A stretch of 64,000 nucleotides of DNA from Streptomyces caeruleatus (GCF_001514235.1 NZ_KQ948924.1:425220-489219), one strand, 5' to 3'; counted from the stretch's first letter, positions 34,126-42,852 are shown. Program-made: numbers and translations. Notes: generated by a model not told the origin, from the letters alone.

Positions 34126-34797
34126 TCAGACGGCGGGCGAAGTTCCGGTGTCGTCCGTCCTGTACGCGATGTGCTCGCCGACCGACACCACGCCGTCGAC
34201 ACTCCGGCACAGCCGCGCGACGACGGGGATCAGGCTCCTGAACTCCACGGTGCCACCTAGGCTGACCTGGCCTTCGTGCACCTCGACCGTCACGTCCGAG
34301 GGATCGAGCCCCAGCGTCTGGCGCAGCACGTCGACGGCGATCTCGTCTCGGATGGCGTCGTCACGGCGAAGGAAGACCCGCAGCAGGTCACCGCGGCTGA
34401 CGATACCCAGAAGCCGGTCCGTCTCGTCCACCACGGGCAGCCGCTTGACGTGGTGGGTTTCCATCAGCCGGGCGGCCTCGACCACGTTCCACTCCGGACG
34501 GGCGCAGACCGCCGGTGCCGACATCAGTTCCTCGGCGCTGGCCCCCTCGGCCTTGGCTCGCTCCCACGCCTCCAGATGCGGCACCGGGGCTCTGCCCGAC
34601 GGGTCGGTCTGATCGGCGCTCTTGCGCAGCAGGTCGGCCTCCGACACCACGCCGACGGGATGGTCGCGATCGTCGACCACGGGTACGGCGGTGACGTCGT
34701 TCTCCGTCAACAGCCTGACGATCTCCTTGAACGGCGTGTCACGCCGGGCCCGGACGACGTCCCGGGTCATGAGTTCCGCGACCGTTCGGTGGTGCAT
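34126..34797 (-). CDS. CBS-pair protein with C-terminal BON domain 2
   Basis: A 223-residue protein with two CBS motifs (about 4-60 and 88-145, with V-V-S-E-A-D-L-L and I-V-S-R-G-D-L-L) and a BON-like tail (about 155-215). It is more distant from the other two CBS proteins of the island; the linker contains P-H-L-E-A-W-E-R-A-K. The ATG at 34797 has GGGAGGCAAC ahead. A perfect palindrome, 34834-34852, lies 37 bases upstream and is shared with the divergent gene to the right. Confidence 0.85.
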   Translation of the reverse strand: MHHRTVAELMTRDVVRARRDTPFKEIVRLLTENDVTAVPVVDDRDHPVGVVSEADLLRKSADQTDPSGRAPVPHLEAWERAKAEGASAEELMSAPAVCARPEWNVVEAARLMETHHVKRLPVVDETDRLLGIVSRGDLLRVFLRRDDAIRDEIAVDVLRQTLGLDPSDVTVEVHEGQVSLGGTVEFRSLIPVVARLCRSVDGVVSVGEHIAYRTDDTGTSPAV

Positions 34798-34833
34798 GTT
34801 GCCTCCCGGATACGGGCCGCCCGCCTCATGCAG

Positions 34834-34852
34834 ATGGGGCTTTCGGCCCCAT
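34834..34852. promoter_or_regulatory. Perfect operator palindrome between CBS and DUF1918-XRE-PNPOx genes
   Basis: atggggctttcggccccat has seven-base perfect arms. It is 37 bases from the leftward CBS start and 63 from the rightward start, a compact bidirectional control site. Confidence 0.6.
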
Positions 34853-34914
34853 GCGGCGAGGTGTCGAGCGTGGCACGTTGGATACAGCACCATTCTGCGG
34901 AGAGGGCGGCGATC

Positions 34915-35838
34915 ATGCGAGCTCACCTCGGCGACCATCTCGTCATCGAAAGCCCGGCGACCGGCGCCAGCAGGCGCGACGGTGAGATCGTCGGACTCCA
35001 CCACGAGGACGGAACACCTCCCTACGACGTGCACTGGTCGGACACGGACGAAGTGACGCTCGTGTTCCCCGGCCCCGACGCGCACGTCCACCATGCCGAG
35101 CACGGACAGCCCGGCACCGCCCACGAGCCTTCCCGGCCGCGGACGGGTTCGGCGGAGGCCGGTACCCCGGCCGCCCGGCCGACCGGAACACTCAACCCCG
35201 GCGACATCGGCCGGCGCGTGGCCGTCGAACGCCGGAGGCAGAAGCTCAGCCGGGGGGAAACAGCCCGCCGCGCACGAATGTCGCCCGAGTATCTGGCCTA
35301 CCTGGAGGAACGGCCCGCCGACCCGACTGTGGCGACGCTCATCAGGCTGGCCGACGCGCTGGGCACCACCGTCACCGCCCTGCGCGGCGGAGGGTTCGAC
35401 CTCCCGCCCGGTCAAGGCCACGCGCTGCTGCACCCTCAGCTGCGCGACCTCGGCCCGGAGGAATGCCGCACCCTGCTCTCCACGCACGGGGTGGGCCGTA
35501 TCGCGGTGTCGACCTCCGACGGCCGCCCGGCGGTCGCCCCGGTCAACTACGAGTTCGTCGACGACGCCATCGTGTTCCGGACCGCGCCCGACACCTTGCC
35601 CGCGGCGGCCGTCGGAACGGACGTCGCCTTCGAGGTCGACCACGTCGACGAGGCTCTGAGCCAGGGCTGGAGTGTGCTCGCGGTCGGCCCGGCAAGCGTT
35701 GTGACGGAGCCCGACGCCGTGCGCAGCCTCGCCCGGCACGCCCACACCACGCCGTGGCCGGGCGGTCAACGCGAGATGTGGGTGTCGATCCGGCCCACGA
35801 GTCTCACAGGACGCCGCATCACTCCGGCCGATCAGTAG
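34915..35838 (+). CDS. DUF1918-HTH-PNPOx three-domain protein
   Basis: A 307-residue protein that joins three parts. Residues 1-60 are a DUF1918 domain (G-D-H-L-V-I-E-S, G-E-I-V-G, Y-D-V-H-W), the fold of dormancy protein Rv0569. Residues about 95-160 are an XRE helix-turn-helix (R-R-Q-K-L-S-R-G-E-T-A-R-R-A-R-M-S). Residues about 170-300 are a pyridoxamine-oxidase-like flavin domain (G-R-I-A-V-S-T-S-D-G-R-P-A-V-A-P-V-N-Y-E). A DNA-binding protein with a flavin or F420 sensor is the simple reading. The ATG at 34915 begins the DUF1918 fold. A palindrome upstream is shared with the divergent CBS gene. Confidence 0.82.
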   Translation: MRAHLGDHLVIESPATGASRRDGEIVGLHHEDGTPPYDVHWSDTDEVTLVFPGPDAHVHHAEHGQPGTAHEPSRPRTGSAEAGTPAARPTGTLNPGDIGRRVAVERRRQKLSRGETARRARMSPEYLAYLEERPADPTVATLIRLADALGTTVTALRGGGFDLPPGQGHALLHPQLRDLGPEECRTLLSTHGVGRIAVSTSDGRPAVAPVNYEFVDDAIVFRTAPDTLPAAAVGTDVAFEVDHVDEALSQGWSVLAVGPASVVTEPDAVRSLARHAHTTPWPGGQREMWVSIRPTSLTGRRITPADQ

Positions 35839-35844
35839 GCGGCC

Positions 35845-35859
35845 GGGGGCTGTGGCCCC
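35845..35859. promoter_or_regulatory. Operator-like dyad upstream of Acg nitroreductase gene
   Basis: gggggctgtggcccc lies 38 bases before the nitroreductase start and is a compact version of the dyad at 34834-34852. Confidence 0.4.
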
Positions 35860-35896
35860 GTTCCGGCGTGCCGCCGACTCGTGAGGGGAGGCTCCG

Positions 35897-36901
35897 GTGA
35901 GCCGACAAGTGAGCCCGCACGCACCGTCCGACGAAGAACTGACGTCCCTGGTCCACGACGCCGTGGCCGCACCGTCGATGCACAACGCTCAGCCCTGGCA
36001 CTTCCGCTATTTCCGGGGCACCCGCACGTTCGAGTTGCTGGCGGACTTCGACCGCGCCATGCCGCACTCCGACCCCGACACCCGCGGCCTTCATCTCGGC
36101 TGTGGCGCTGCCCTGCTGAACCTTAGGGTCGCCGTGATCCATGAGGGCCGGCACCCGGAGACCAGGCTGCTGCCCGACCCCACCGACCCGGCGATGCTCG
36201 CGAGCGTGCGGTTGACCGGCTCCGCGGGCGGCGAGAGCGATCTCGCCGCGCTGTATCCGGCGATCCATCAACGGCACAGCAGCCGCTACCCGTTCGAGGA
36301 GACGCAGATCCCCGAGGCCGTGCGGGAAGCTCTCGGCGCGGCGGCTCGCGGGGAGGGAGCGACCCTGTCGTTCCCCACCTCCTGGCATCTGCGGGACGTG
36401 CTGGAACTGATCCAGGAGGCCGAGGCGCGCAACGTCACCGCCCCCGACCGCGACCAGGACCTGGCGCAGTGGACCCAGCTCGATGCCCACTCGGCGACCA
36501 CGGACGACGACGGCGTCCCGCAGTACGCCTTCGGTCCGCGCAAGCGCGGGGGCAGGGCTCCCATGCGCGACTTCGCCGGCGCCCGGCAGGTGGCGGGACG
36601 GGACGCCGCGGACTTCGAACGCAACCCTCAACTGGCCCTGGTCAGCACGGTTCACGACCGCCCGGAGGACTGGCTCCGCGCCGGGCAGGCCATGCAACGC
36701 GTCCTGCTGCTGGCCACCCTGAAGGGCCTGTCCACCTCCTTCGCCACCCAGCCCTTCGAATGGACAGACCTGCGTTGGCCGCTGCGCGACCCGGCGACCG
36801 GGACGGGCTACCAGCAGTTGCTGCTGCGCCTCGGATACGGGCCCAAAGGCCCCCGCACACCGCGCCGCCCGGTGACGGAGGTACTCGACATCCGGCCCTG
36901 A
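35897..36901 (+). CDS. Acg-family nitroreductase-like protein
   Basis: A 334-residue protein of the Acg subfamily. Clear features are A-A-P-S-M-H-N-A-Q-P-W near residue 30 and H-S-S-R-Y-P-F at about 130, and a C-terminal half resembling a nitroreductase FMN lid. Mycobacterial homologues (Rv2032/Acg, Rv3127, Rv3131) are core DosR-regulon members, bind FMN and are thought to sequester it rather than catalyse. The GTG at 35897 has GAGGGGAGG upstream. An operator-like dyad precedes it by 38 bases. Confidence 0.85.
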   Translation: MSRQVSPHAPSDEELTSLVHDAVAAPSMHNAQPWHFRYFRGTRTFELLADFDRAMPHSDPDTRGLHLGCGAALLNLRVAVIHEGRHPETRLLPDPTDPAMLASVRLTGSAGGESDLAALYPAIHQRHSSRYPFEETQIPEAVREALGAAARGEGATLSFPTSWHLRDVLELIQEAEARNVTAPDRDQDLAQWTQLDAHSATTDDDGVPQYAFGPRKRGGRAPMRDFAGARQVAGRDAADFERNPQLALVSTVHDRPEDWLRAGQAMQRVLLLATLKGLSTSFATQPFEWTDLRWPLRDPATGTGYQQLLLRLGYGPKGPRTPRRPVTEVLDIRP

Positions 36902-36937
36902 CCCACCCAGACCACCTGCTCAGACCGCCTGCTCAGG

Positions 36938-37615
36938 TCACCGCGCGGCCTCCGGCCGGTCCGGGTCCGTGTCCTCGCCGCCAAGCCGGGATTCGACGCC
37001 CACCACGCCCTCAACGGCCCGGACGAGGCGCTCGGCGACCCAGACCAGCGAGGTGTCCTGGACCCCTCCGCGCAGCGTGACGACCCCGTCGTGCACGGAC
37101 ACGTGGATGGTGTGACTGAGTGCCGGGAACAGGTAGGACACCACGGTGCGCCGGACTTCCTCCTCGATGTCCTCGTCCGACCGCAGGAAGACCTTCAGCA
37201 GGTCGGCACGGCTGACGATGCCCTGTAGCCGGTCCTCGTCATCGACCACGGGCAGCCGTTTGAGGTGCTTCACGGCCATGATCCGAGCTGCTTGGGCCAG
37301 GGTGACGTCGGGATGGACCGTGACCGCGGGAGTGCTCATGAGTTCCTCGGCGGTCAACGCACCCGCCTTGGCAAGATCGGACAGGCGCCGGATCTGCTCG
37401 GAGCGAGGGAGGTCGCGGTCCCGGAACTCCTCCTTGGGCAGCACGTCCGCCTCGGAGACCACACCGATGACCCGCCCGTCGCCCTCCAGAACCGGTACGG
37501 CACTGACCTTCCACTGCTCCATGGCCCGCACGATCTCCTTGAACCGCGCGTCGCGACCGACGGCCACCACGGGCAGGGTCATCACATCGCCCACGATGTG
37601 CGGAGTGTCAGGCAT
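36938..37615 (-). CDS. CBS-pair protein with C-terminal BON domain 3
   Basis: A 225-residue protein closely similar to the one at 1450-2109: T-P-H-I-V-G-D-V-M-T, V-V-S-E-A-D-V-L-P-K-E-E-F-R-D, L-S-D-L-A-K-A-G and L-K-V-F-L-R-S-D-E are in common. CBS motifs lie at about 8-65 and 90-145 and the BON domain at 155-210. The ATG at 37615 has GAAGGAC upstream. It is divergent from the USP gene at 37818. The two copies at opposite ends of the island point to a block duplication. Confidence 0.87.
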   Translation of the reverse strand: MPDTPHIVGDVMTLPVVAVGRDARFKEIVRAMEQWKVSAVPVLEGDGRVIGVVSEADVLPKEEFRDRDLPRSEQIRRLSDLAKAGALTAEELMSTPAVTVHPDVTLAQAARIMAVKHLKRLPVVDDEDRLQGIVSRADLLKVFLRSDEDIEEEVRRTVVSYLFPALSHTIHVSVHDGVVTLRGGVQDTSLVWVAERLVRAVEGVVGVESRLGGEDTDPDRPEAAR

Positions 37616-37817
37616 GTCCCGGGTCCTTCAGGGGTGCACAAGAGGAGGGGTTCGGCTGTATCCCTATCTCTCCAGCATCGCCCCGACCCGGCGTACCGCA
37701 AACCGGCCGAAGACCACCCGAACCGAGAACCAGTCGCATGTCGCGGCGGTCCGCAGGCGGTGCGACGGTAGTCACAGGGGGCCTTACAGCAGCCGGACGG
37801 ACAAGGCGGTGGCGGCG

Positions 37818-38693
37818 ATGGAACTCCCGGTGGTCGTGGGCGTCGACGGATCGGACTCCAGTCTGCTGGCGGTCGACTGGGCGGTGGACGAAGCGGCCCG
37901 CCACGGGCTGCCGGTACGCCTGCTCTACGCCTCCCTCTGGGAGCGTTACGAAGGAGGCCGGCCGTCCCTCAGTACCGATCGCCCTGCTGAGGAGGTCATG
38001 ACGCAGCACATCATCGCCTCCTGTACGGAACGTGCCCGGTTGCGCAATCCCGAGGTGAAGGCATCGGGCGAGGTACTGCCCGACGATGCCGTGTCTGTAC
38101 TGCTGGGAGCAGGGCATGAGGCGTTCGCCCTGGTCACGGGCTCCCGCGGGCGCGGCGAGGTCTCCGGGCTGCTGCTGGGGTCGGTCAGCCTCTCGGTGGC
38201 AGCTCGCGCGGTGTGCCCGGTCATCGTGGTCCGTGGCTCGGAGCGGAACCTTCGAGGATCCTTCGGCCGGGTCGTGGTGGGCGTCGGCGACTCGACCGAC
38301 GGCGAGGGCGCCGTACGATTCGCCGCCCGCGAGGCAAAGGCGCGCGGCTGTGCCCTCACCGCCGTACGGGCCTGGCGCAGCCCGGCTCACGAGCACGTGG
38401 AACACCCTCTCATCGCGGACGACGCCTCGGGAGCGCATGAGGAGCAGGCTTCCGACCGCCTCGCCGACGCGCTCCGTGAAACCGTACGGGAGCACCCCGA
38501 GGTCGAAGTACACCGTCGGCCCGTCGAAGGCCCCGCCCACCGCGTCCTGCTGAAGTCATCGTCCGATGCCGATCTGATCGTCGTCGGCGCCCTGCGCCGG
38601 CACGGCCACTTCGGTCTGCAACTCGGCAGGGTCGCCCACGCCTTGCTGCACCACTCAGAGTGCCCGGTCGCCGTCATCCCCCGGCAGGTCTGA
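37818..38693 (+). CDS. Tandem universal stress protein 5
   Basis: A 291-residue double UspA protein with V-V-G-V-D-G-S, T-G-S-R-G-R-G and V-V-G-A-L-R-R-H-G-H-F-G-L-Q-L-G. It is the close paralogue of the USP at 10008-10883. The ATG at 37818 is aligned with that of its paralogue; the ribosome site is weak. Only a half-operator (gtcacagggggcctta, 37771-37786) is seen upstream. Confidence 0.88.
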   Translation: MELPVVVGVDGSDSSLLAVDWAVDEAARHGLPVRLLYASLWERYEGGRPSLSTDRPAEEVMTQHIIASCTERARLRNPEVKASGEVLPDDAVSVLLGAGHEAFALVTGSRGRGEVSGLLLGSVSLSVAARAVCPVIVVRGSERNLRGSFGRVVVGVGDSTDGEGAVRFAAREAKARGCALTAVRAWRSPAHEHVEHPLIADDASGAHEEQASDRLADALRETVREHPEVEVHRRPVEGPAHRVLLKSSSDADLIVVGALRRHGHFGLQLGRVAHALLHHSECPVAVIPRQV

Positions 38694-39081
38694 GGCTTCG
38701 CATCACGGGCCGGACTTCCATCGCTTCTGCAGCGGCCATGGCCCGGTCCCGGTCGGCTCGCCAGTGGCCGGTAACGTCCTCGCGTGTCCCCAGTCCCGTC
38801 AGACCACGTTGGACCAGGTCCGGGGGGGGTGTCGACGCACAGCGTCGGCGCGTACAGCGGAGATCAGTGGGCCCGGCGCAGGGGGGTCACCGATCCCCGT
38901 AGCTCCGACCGACCGGGCCGTCGCCCTCGCTCGCAGGGAGACCCGCACGCTCGTGATGCCGGCGGGATGATCCGCGCGGATGGGCGTGCCGGGCCCCGCG
39001 TCTGCCGCGTGATCCGTCAGTTTGGGCCTGGGCTCCGAGAGCGGGGCTCCGCGCCGGGTGTCAGTGCTGTGGGAGACGTGC
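38694..39081. other. Intergenic region upstream of ion channel gene
   Basis: I see no gene, repeat or clear operator here. An eight-G run lies around 38822-38829. Confidence 0.4.
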
Positions 39082-39960
39082 ATGGAGTGGTTGGTCTCGC
39101 TGTTCGGTGCCGGGCTCGTCATGGTCAGCTTGCGGGACCTGTTCCACACGCTCTGGCACCCCACCCGCCACGGCGGTCTGAGCCGCCTCGTGATGACGGC
39201 GCTGTGGCGGCTGGCCCGGCGCTTTCGTGGGCGCAGGCGAGTGGTCGGGCTCGTCGGACCGCTCGCCATGGTGACGGTGGTGGGCATGTGGGCCGGGACC
39301 GTCGTCATCGGCTGGGCCGTCGTCTACTGGCCGCACATGCCGGAGTCGTTCGCTTTCTCACCCGGTTCCGAGGCGGCACAGGAGCCGGCGCTGCTCGACT
39401 CCCTGTACCTCTCGCTCGTCACCGTGGCCACCCTGGGCCTGGGAGACATCGCACCCGGCGAGGGCTGGCTCCGCCTGATCTCACCGCTGGAAGCCCTTGT
39501 CGGCTTCGCCCTGCTGACGGCCACGGTGTCCTGGGTACTGGAGATCTACCCGGCGCTGACCCGCAGGAGAGTCCTCGCCATCCGGCTGGCGCTGCTGCGC
39601 GACGCGGATCCGACGCCCGGTCAGCTCGACTCCACGGCGGGAGCCCTGCTACTGGACAGCCTGGCCACTGAGGTCGTACGCGTCCGCATCGACTTCACCC
39701 AGTACGCCGAGGCGTACTACTTCCATGACGGCGACGACAACTCGTCACTGGCTGCCATCGTCGGTTACGCCGCCGTACTCGCCGAGCACGGACAGGCAGC
39801 ATCACTGGCCGAGGTACGACTGGCTGGTGACCTGCTGGCCGGCGCACTGAAAGACCTCTCCACGATCCTTGACCAGCGTTTCCTCCATACGGGAGGGTCA
39901 CCGGCGGAAGTGTTCGCCGAGTACGCCACCGACCATGGCCGCGGCGTCACGCAGCCCTGA
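39082..39960 (+). CDS. Two-transmembrane potassium channel family protein
   Basis: A 292-residue membrane protein. Hydrophobic segments lie at about 3-20, 55-80 and 140-165. The pore loop reads S-L-Y-L-S-L-V-T-V-A-T-L-G-L-G-D, i.e. Thr-Leu-Gly-Leu-Gly-Asp where classical K+ channels have Thr-Val-Gly-Tyr-Gly-Asp. The C-terminal 125 residues are helical and soluble. The ATG at 39082 has GGGAGACG upstream; an in-frame start at 39022 gives a proline-poor, charged extension with no clear signal. It could be the membrane partner of the TrkA pair at 25142-26454, but the distance makes this a guess. Confidence 0.8.
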   Translation: MEWLVSLFGAGLVMVSLRDLFHTLWHPTRHGGLSRLVMTALWRLARRFRGRRRVVGLVGPLAMVTVVGMWAGTVVIGWAVVYWPHMPESFAFSPGSEAAQEPALLDSLYLSLVTVATLGLGDIAPGEGWLRLISPLEALVGFALLTATVSWVLEIYPALTRRRVLAIRLALLRDADPTPGQLDSTAGALLLDSLATEVVRVRIDFTQYAEAYYFHDGDDNSSLAAIVGYAAVLAEHGQAASLAEVRLAGDLLAGALKDLSTILDQRFLHTGGSPAEVFAEYATDHGRGVTQP

Positions 39961-40303
39961 GCCAGGGGCCCCCAGGTATTCCCAGCCTCCAAGCATGATC
40001 CAGCTGTTGATCAGGAACGTGGGAAACGACCACGGACAGCGTGTGGAACCATCTGCAAAGCCACCTCCTTGACGCTCCTGGACACCGGTATTTCGCCGAC
40101 GCTCGCGGCGAACGGCTGCCTCAGAGCTTTCCCGGATCCACGGCCTCGGGGGTGGTCACAGGCAGCCGGCCACCGGAGCCGTCCACTACGGCACCCCTTC
40201 CCGGTGACTTCCCCGCGCCCCCTCCGGCCGGGACGTCCCAGGCGGGTTCGCACCGCCCTCCGCATCGCCCTGGCTGCAAGCCCTGTCCGCACGGCACAGA
40301 CGG
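39961..40303. other. Intergenic region at the right edge of the stress island
   Basis: No gene or remnant is recognised. Base composition stays high-GC, and no inverted repeats of note are seen. Confidence 0.35.
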
Positions 40304-40648
40304 TCACGGCGTCCCCGAAAACGCCGTCCCGCCCGCAGCGGCCGCCCGGACTGCGACTGGTCCCGGCCAGAGTTGTGAGTCGAGGGCGTCCTCCAGGCGG
40401 GTGAGGGTGCCGATGTCCGGGAGGACCTCGCCGTTGAGGACGCGGGCGACGGTGGAGTGGGCGACATGCGCCACCTCGGCGAGGCCCCGCAGGGACAGCT
40501 CGCACGATCGCATCGTCCGGTCCAGGTCACGGGCGAGCAGCAGGCCGCAGTGTGCGCTCAGCGGGGCGGTGGGCGCGAGGACCACCTCGGGCCAGGATCC
40601 GTCGGCCACGTAAAACAGAGGGTATTTGTCGTTGTTGCTGCGGGGCAT
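40304..40648 (-). CDS. Small XRE-type helix-turn-helix protein
   Basis: A 114-residue DNA-binding protein with an HTH at about 50-90 (S-L-R-G-L-A-E-V-A-H-V-A-H-S-T-V-A-R-V-L). The N-terminal 30 residues contain Y-P-L-F-Y-V-A-D-G. It resembles short regulators found in mobile islands. The ATG at 40648 has no strong ribosome site. It lies beside the broken IS5 transposase; function is unknown. Confidence 0.65.
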   Translation of the reverse strand: MPRSNNDKYPLFYVADGSWPEVVLAPTAPLSAHCGLLLARDLDRTMRSCELSLRGLAEVAHVAHSTVARVLNGEVLPDIGTLTRLEDALDSQLWPGPVAVRAAAAGGTAFSGTP

Positions 40649-40903
40649 GGCCCGAATCGTGCCATGCGGCTACGAGCCTTCCGGCAGACCGGAAAGCTAC
40701 CCGGCTTACCAGAGCCCGCCCGCGAAGGCCGGGCCGTACGAGCCCTGCCGAGCTGTGCGCAATGCCGTGTCCAGCTTTCCGGCCGCCACGCCATGGCCGC
40801 CTCCCGCGGGGACCCCAGGGGCCGGGGCCACCCGGTCCGGCTCTGCGCAGGCAGAGCAAATACCGTCCCTAATCCGGAAGTTGAGGCTTCTTCCACACCA
40901 CAG
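40649..40903. other. Sequence replacing the 3' end of the IS5-family element
   Basis: The transposase reading stops matching its family at about 40904. From there to the HTH gene I find no gene; the missing IS end and its inverted repeat have been lost by deletion or recombination. Confidence 0.4.
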
Positions 40904-41187
40904 GCGTGCTCGACGCGGGCGCGGACTTTGCGGTGGGAGGCGTTGTGTTCCTCCTTCCAGGCCGGGAGTTCGCTCTGGCCCTTCTCTCGGCGGTGTGGGA
41001 TGACCAGGCCAGTGCCCCGGTAGCCGCCGTCCGGGATGACGGTGGTCATGCCGGCGGCGGCTTTCGCCCCGGACAGTTCCCATGCCTTGCAGTCGTTGCG
41101 GTTGCCGGGTAGCGGTCGGCCGACGGCGACGACCAGACGGGTGTCGGCATCCATGACCACCTGGTGATTGGTCGAGTACCGGTAGTT

Positions 41188-41582
41188 CTAATAGCTCATC
41201 GGTGAGCCTGCGCGCGTGAGCGCAAGGGCTGCCGAGCGAGGTGGAAGCCTGCCTCACTTCCGGGACGAGATCCCCGTGGTCAGACCGGCTCTGCCTCGCG
41301 CCTGCCCTACCGGGCGGAGACCTTCGGTAGTTCCGGGACCTTTGATCTCTTGTCTAAGACCGGTCCCGCCCGGCAGGAGCGGATCAGGTTTCATGTGCCA
41401 GCCCGCCGGCAGGGGCCGACCTCTCAGCAGTTCGCGAGCCCAGAGCTCTCCAGCAGACCGAGGTCCCTGCCGGTCGCTGGAGACACGAACGGCTCATGAG
41501 ATGGCGTGCCCCGAGCATTTCTATGGGAGCGCCGCGTGCTCCGCCCGGAAGCGACGTGTACGACGAGACGGAGGTAGAAAGG
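41188..41582 (+). ncRNA. Probable bridge-RNA-encoding left end of IS110-family element
   Basis: The 395 bases between the left boundary and the transposase start hold no gene. In the IS110 group this position encodes the bridge RNA that pairs with donor and target DNA. I could not fold it by hand, so the exact ends and loops of the RNA are not given. Confidence 0.45.
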
Positions 41583-42852
41583 TTGAGCGCGATTTTCTGC
41601 GGCATCGACTGGGCGGAGGGGCACCACGACATAGCCCTGGTCGACCAGGACGGCAGCCAGTTGGCCAAGTTGCGGATCAGCGACGACTGCGCCGGCTTCC
41701 ACGCCCTGCTGGAACTACTGGCCCGCCATGGCGACAACGTCGAGAACCTGATCCCGATCGCCATCGAGACTCCCCGTGGGCTGCTGGTCGCCTCTCTGCG
41801 AGCCACCGGCCGCAAGGTCTATGCGATCAACCCCTTGGCCGCCGCGCGCTACCGCGACCGCGGCAGCGTCTCCCGGGCCAAGTCCGACGCCGCTGACGCG
41901 CGGGTACTGGCCAACATTCTCCGCACCGACCGGCACGCCCATCGCCCACTGCCCACTGCCCACAGACAGCGAAGCCGGGCAGGCCATCGCCGTCCTCGCC
42001 CGCGCCCACCAGGACGCGATCTGGGATCGACAGCAGATGGTCAACCGGCTCCGCTCCCACCTGCGCGAGTACTACCCGGCCGCCCTCACCGCCTTCCACG
42101 GATCGGGCAAAGTGGGACTCGACTCCGCACACGCACGCGCGGTTCTTGCGGCCGCCCCCACCCCGGCCGCCGCGGCCAGACTCACCCGCAGCCAGCTGCG
42201 CGCACTCCTCACACGAGCGGGTCGCCTGCGTCGCGGCATTGATACGGAGGTTGAACGGCTCCGGGAGATCTTCCGCGCGGAACACCTCCACCAACTGCCC
42301 CTGGTCGAAAAGGCCATGGGGCACCAGACATCGGCACTCATTCAGCAGGTCAACGCTGCCTGCAGCAGTGGCACCGACCTCGCGGCGGCGACAGAGGAAG
42401 CGTTCCTCGCGCACCCGGACGCCGACATCATCACCAGCTTCCCGGGTCTGTCCGTGCTCTCCGGGGCTCGAGTGTTGGCCGAGATCGGCGACGACCGCTC
42501 CCGGTTCGCGGACGCGAGGGCGGTCAAGGCATACGCCGGCGCGGCACCCGTGACACGGGCGTCAGGCCGCAGCCACGTCGTCGTGGCCCGGACCGTCAAG
42601 AACCAACGACTTGCCGGCGTTGGCTACATGTGGGCCTTTGCCACACTCCGCACTGACGCTCCACGCGCCCATTACGACAGGCGACGAGCTGGTGGAGAAC
42701 GCCACACCGCCGCACTGCGGAACCTGTTCAACAAGCTCCTGGGCTGCCTCTACCACTGCCTGCAGAACCGAACGACATACGACCCCGACCGAGCCTTCCC
42801 AGCCCCTTGCCCCTCGCCGCCTGAGCGCGGACTTGACCTCTCAACGACATGA
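41583..42852 (+). pseudogene. IS110-family transposase (DEDD recombinase), frameshifted
   Basis: The frame starts at TTG 41583 behind GGAGG and shows the RuvC-like DEDD parts: F-C-G-I-D-W-A-E, I-E-T-P-R-G and K-S-D-A-A-D-A-R. At 41945-41958 the seven-base unit cccactg is duplicated in tandem, which shifts the frame. The remainder is found in the next frame with D-S-E-A-G-Q-A, the coiled middle region and the C-terminal transposase-20 domain (F-P-G-L-S-V-L-S-G-A-R and A-S-G-R-S-H-V-V-V, containing the catalytic Ser region), ending at 42852. Removing one repeat restores R-P-L-P-T-D-S. The element is therefore inactive unless recoding occurs. Confidence 0.82.
41945..41958 (+). repeat. 7-bp tandem duplication breaking the IS110 transposase
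   Basis: cccactg occurs twice in tandem, followed by a near match cccacag. The extra seven bases shift the reading frame of the transposase. Confidence 0.75.

Noticed and set aside
40041..40613. Plus-strand frames near the HTH gene
   Set aside because: Antisense to the HTH gene; translation is Pro/Arg/Ser-rich and unlike a real protein.
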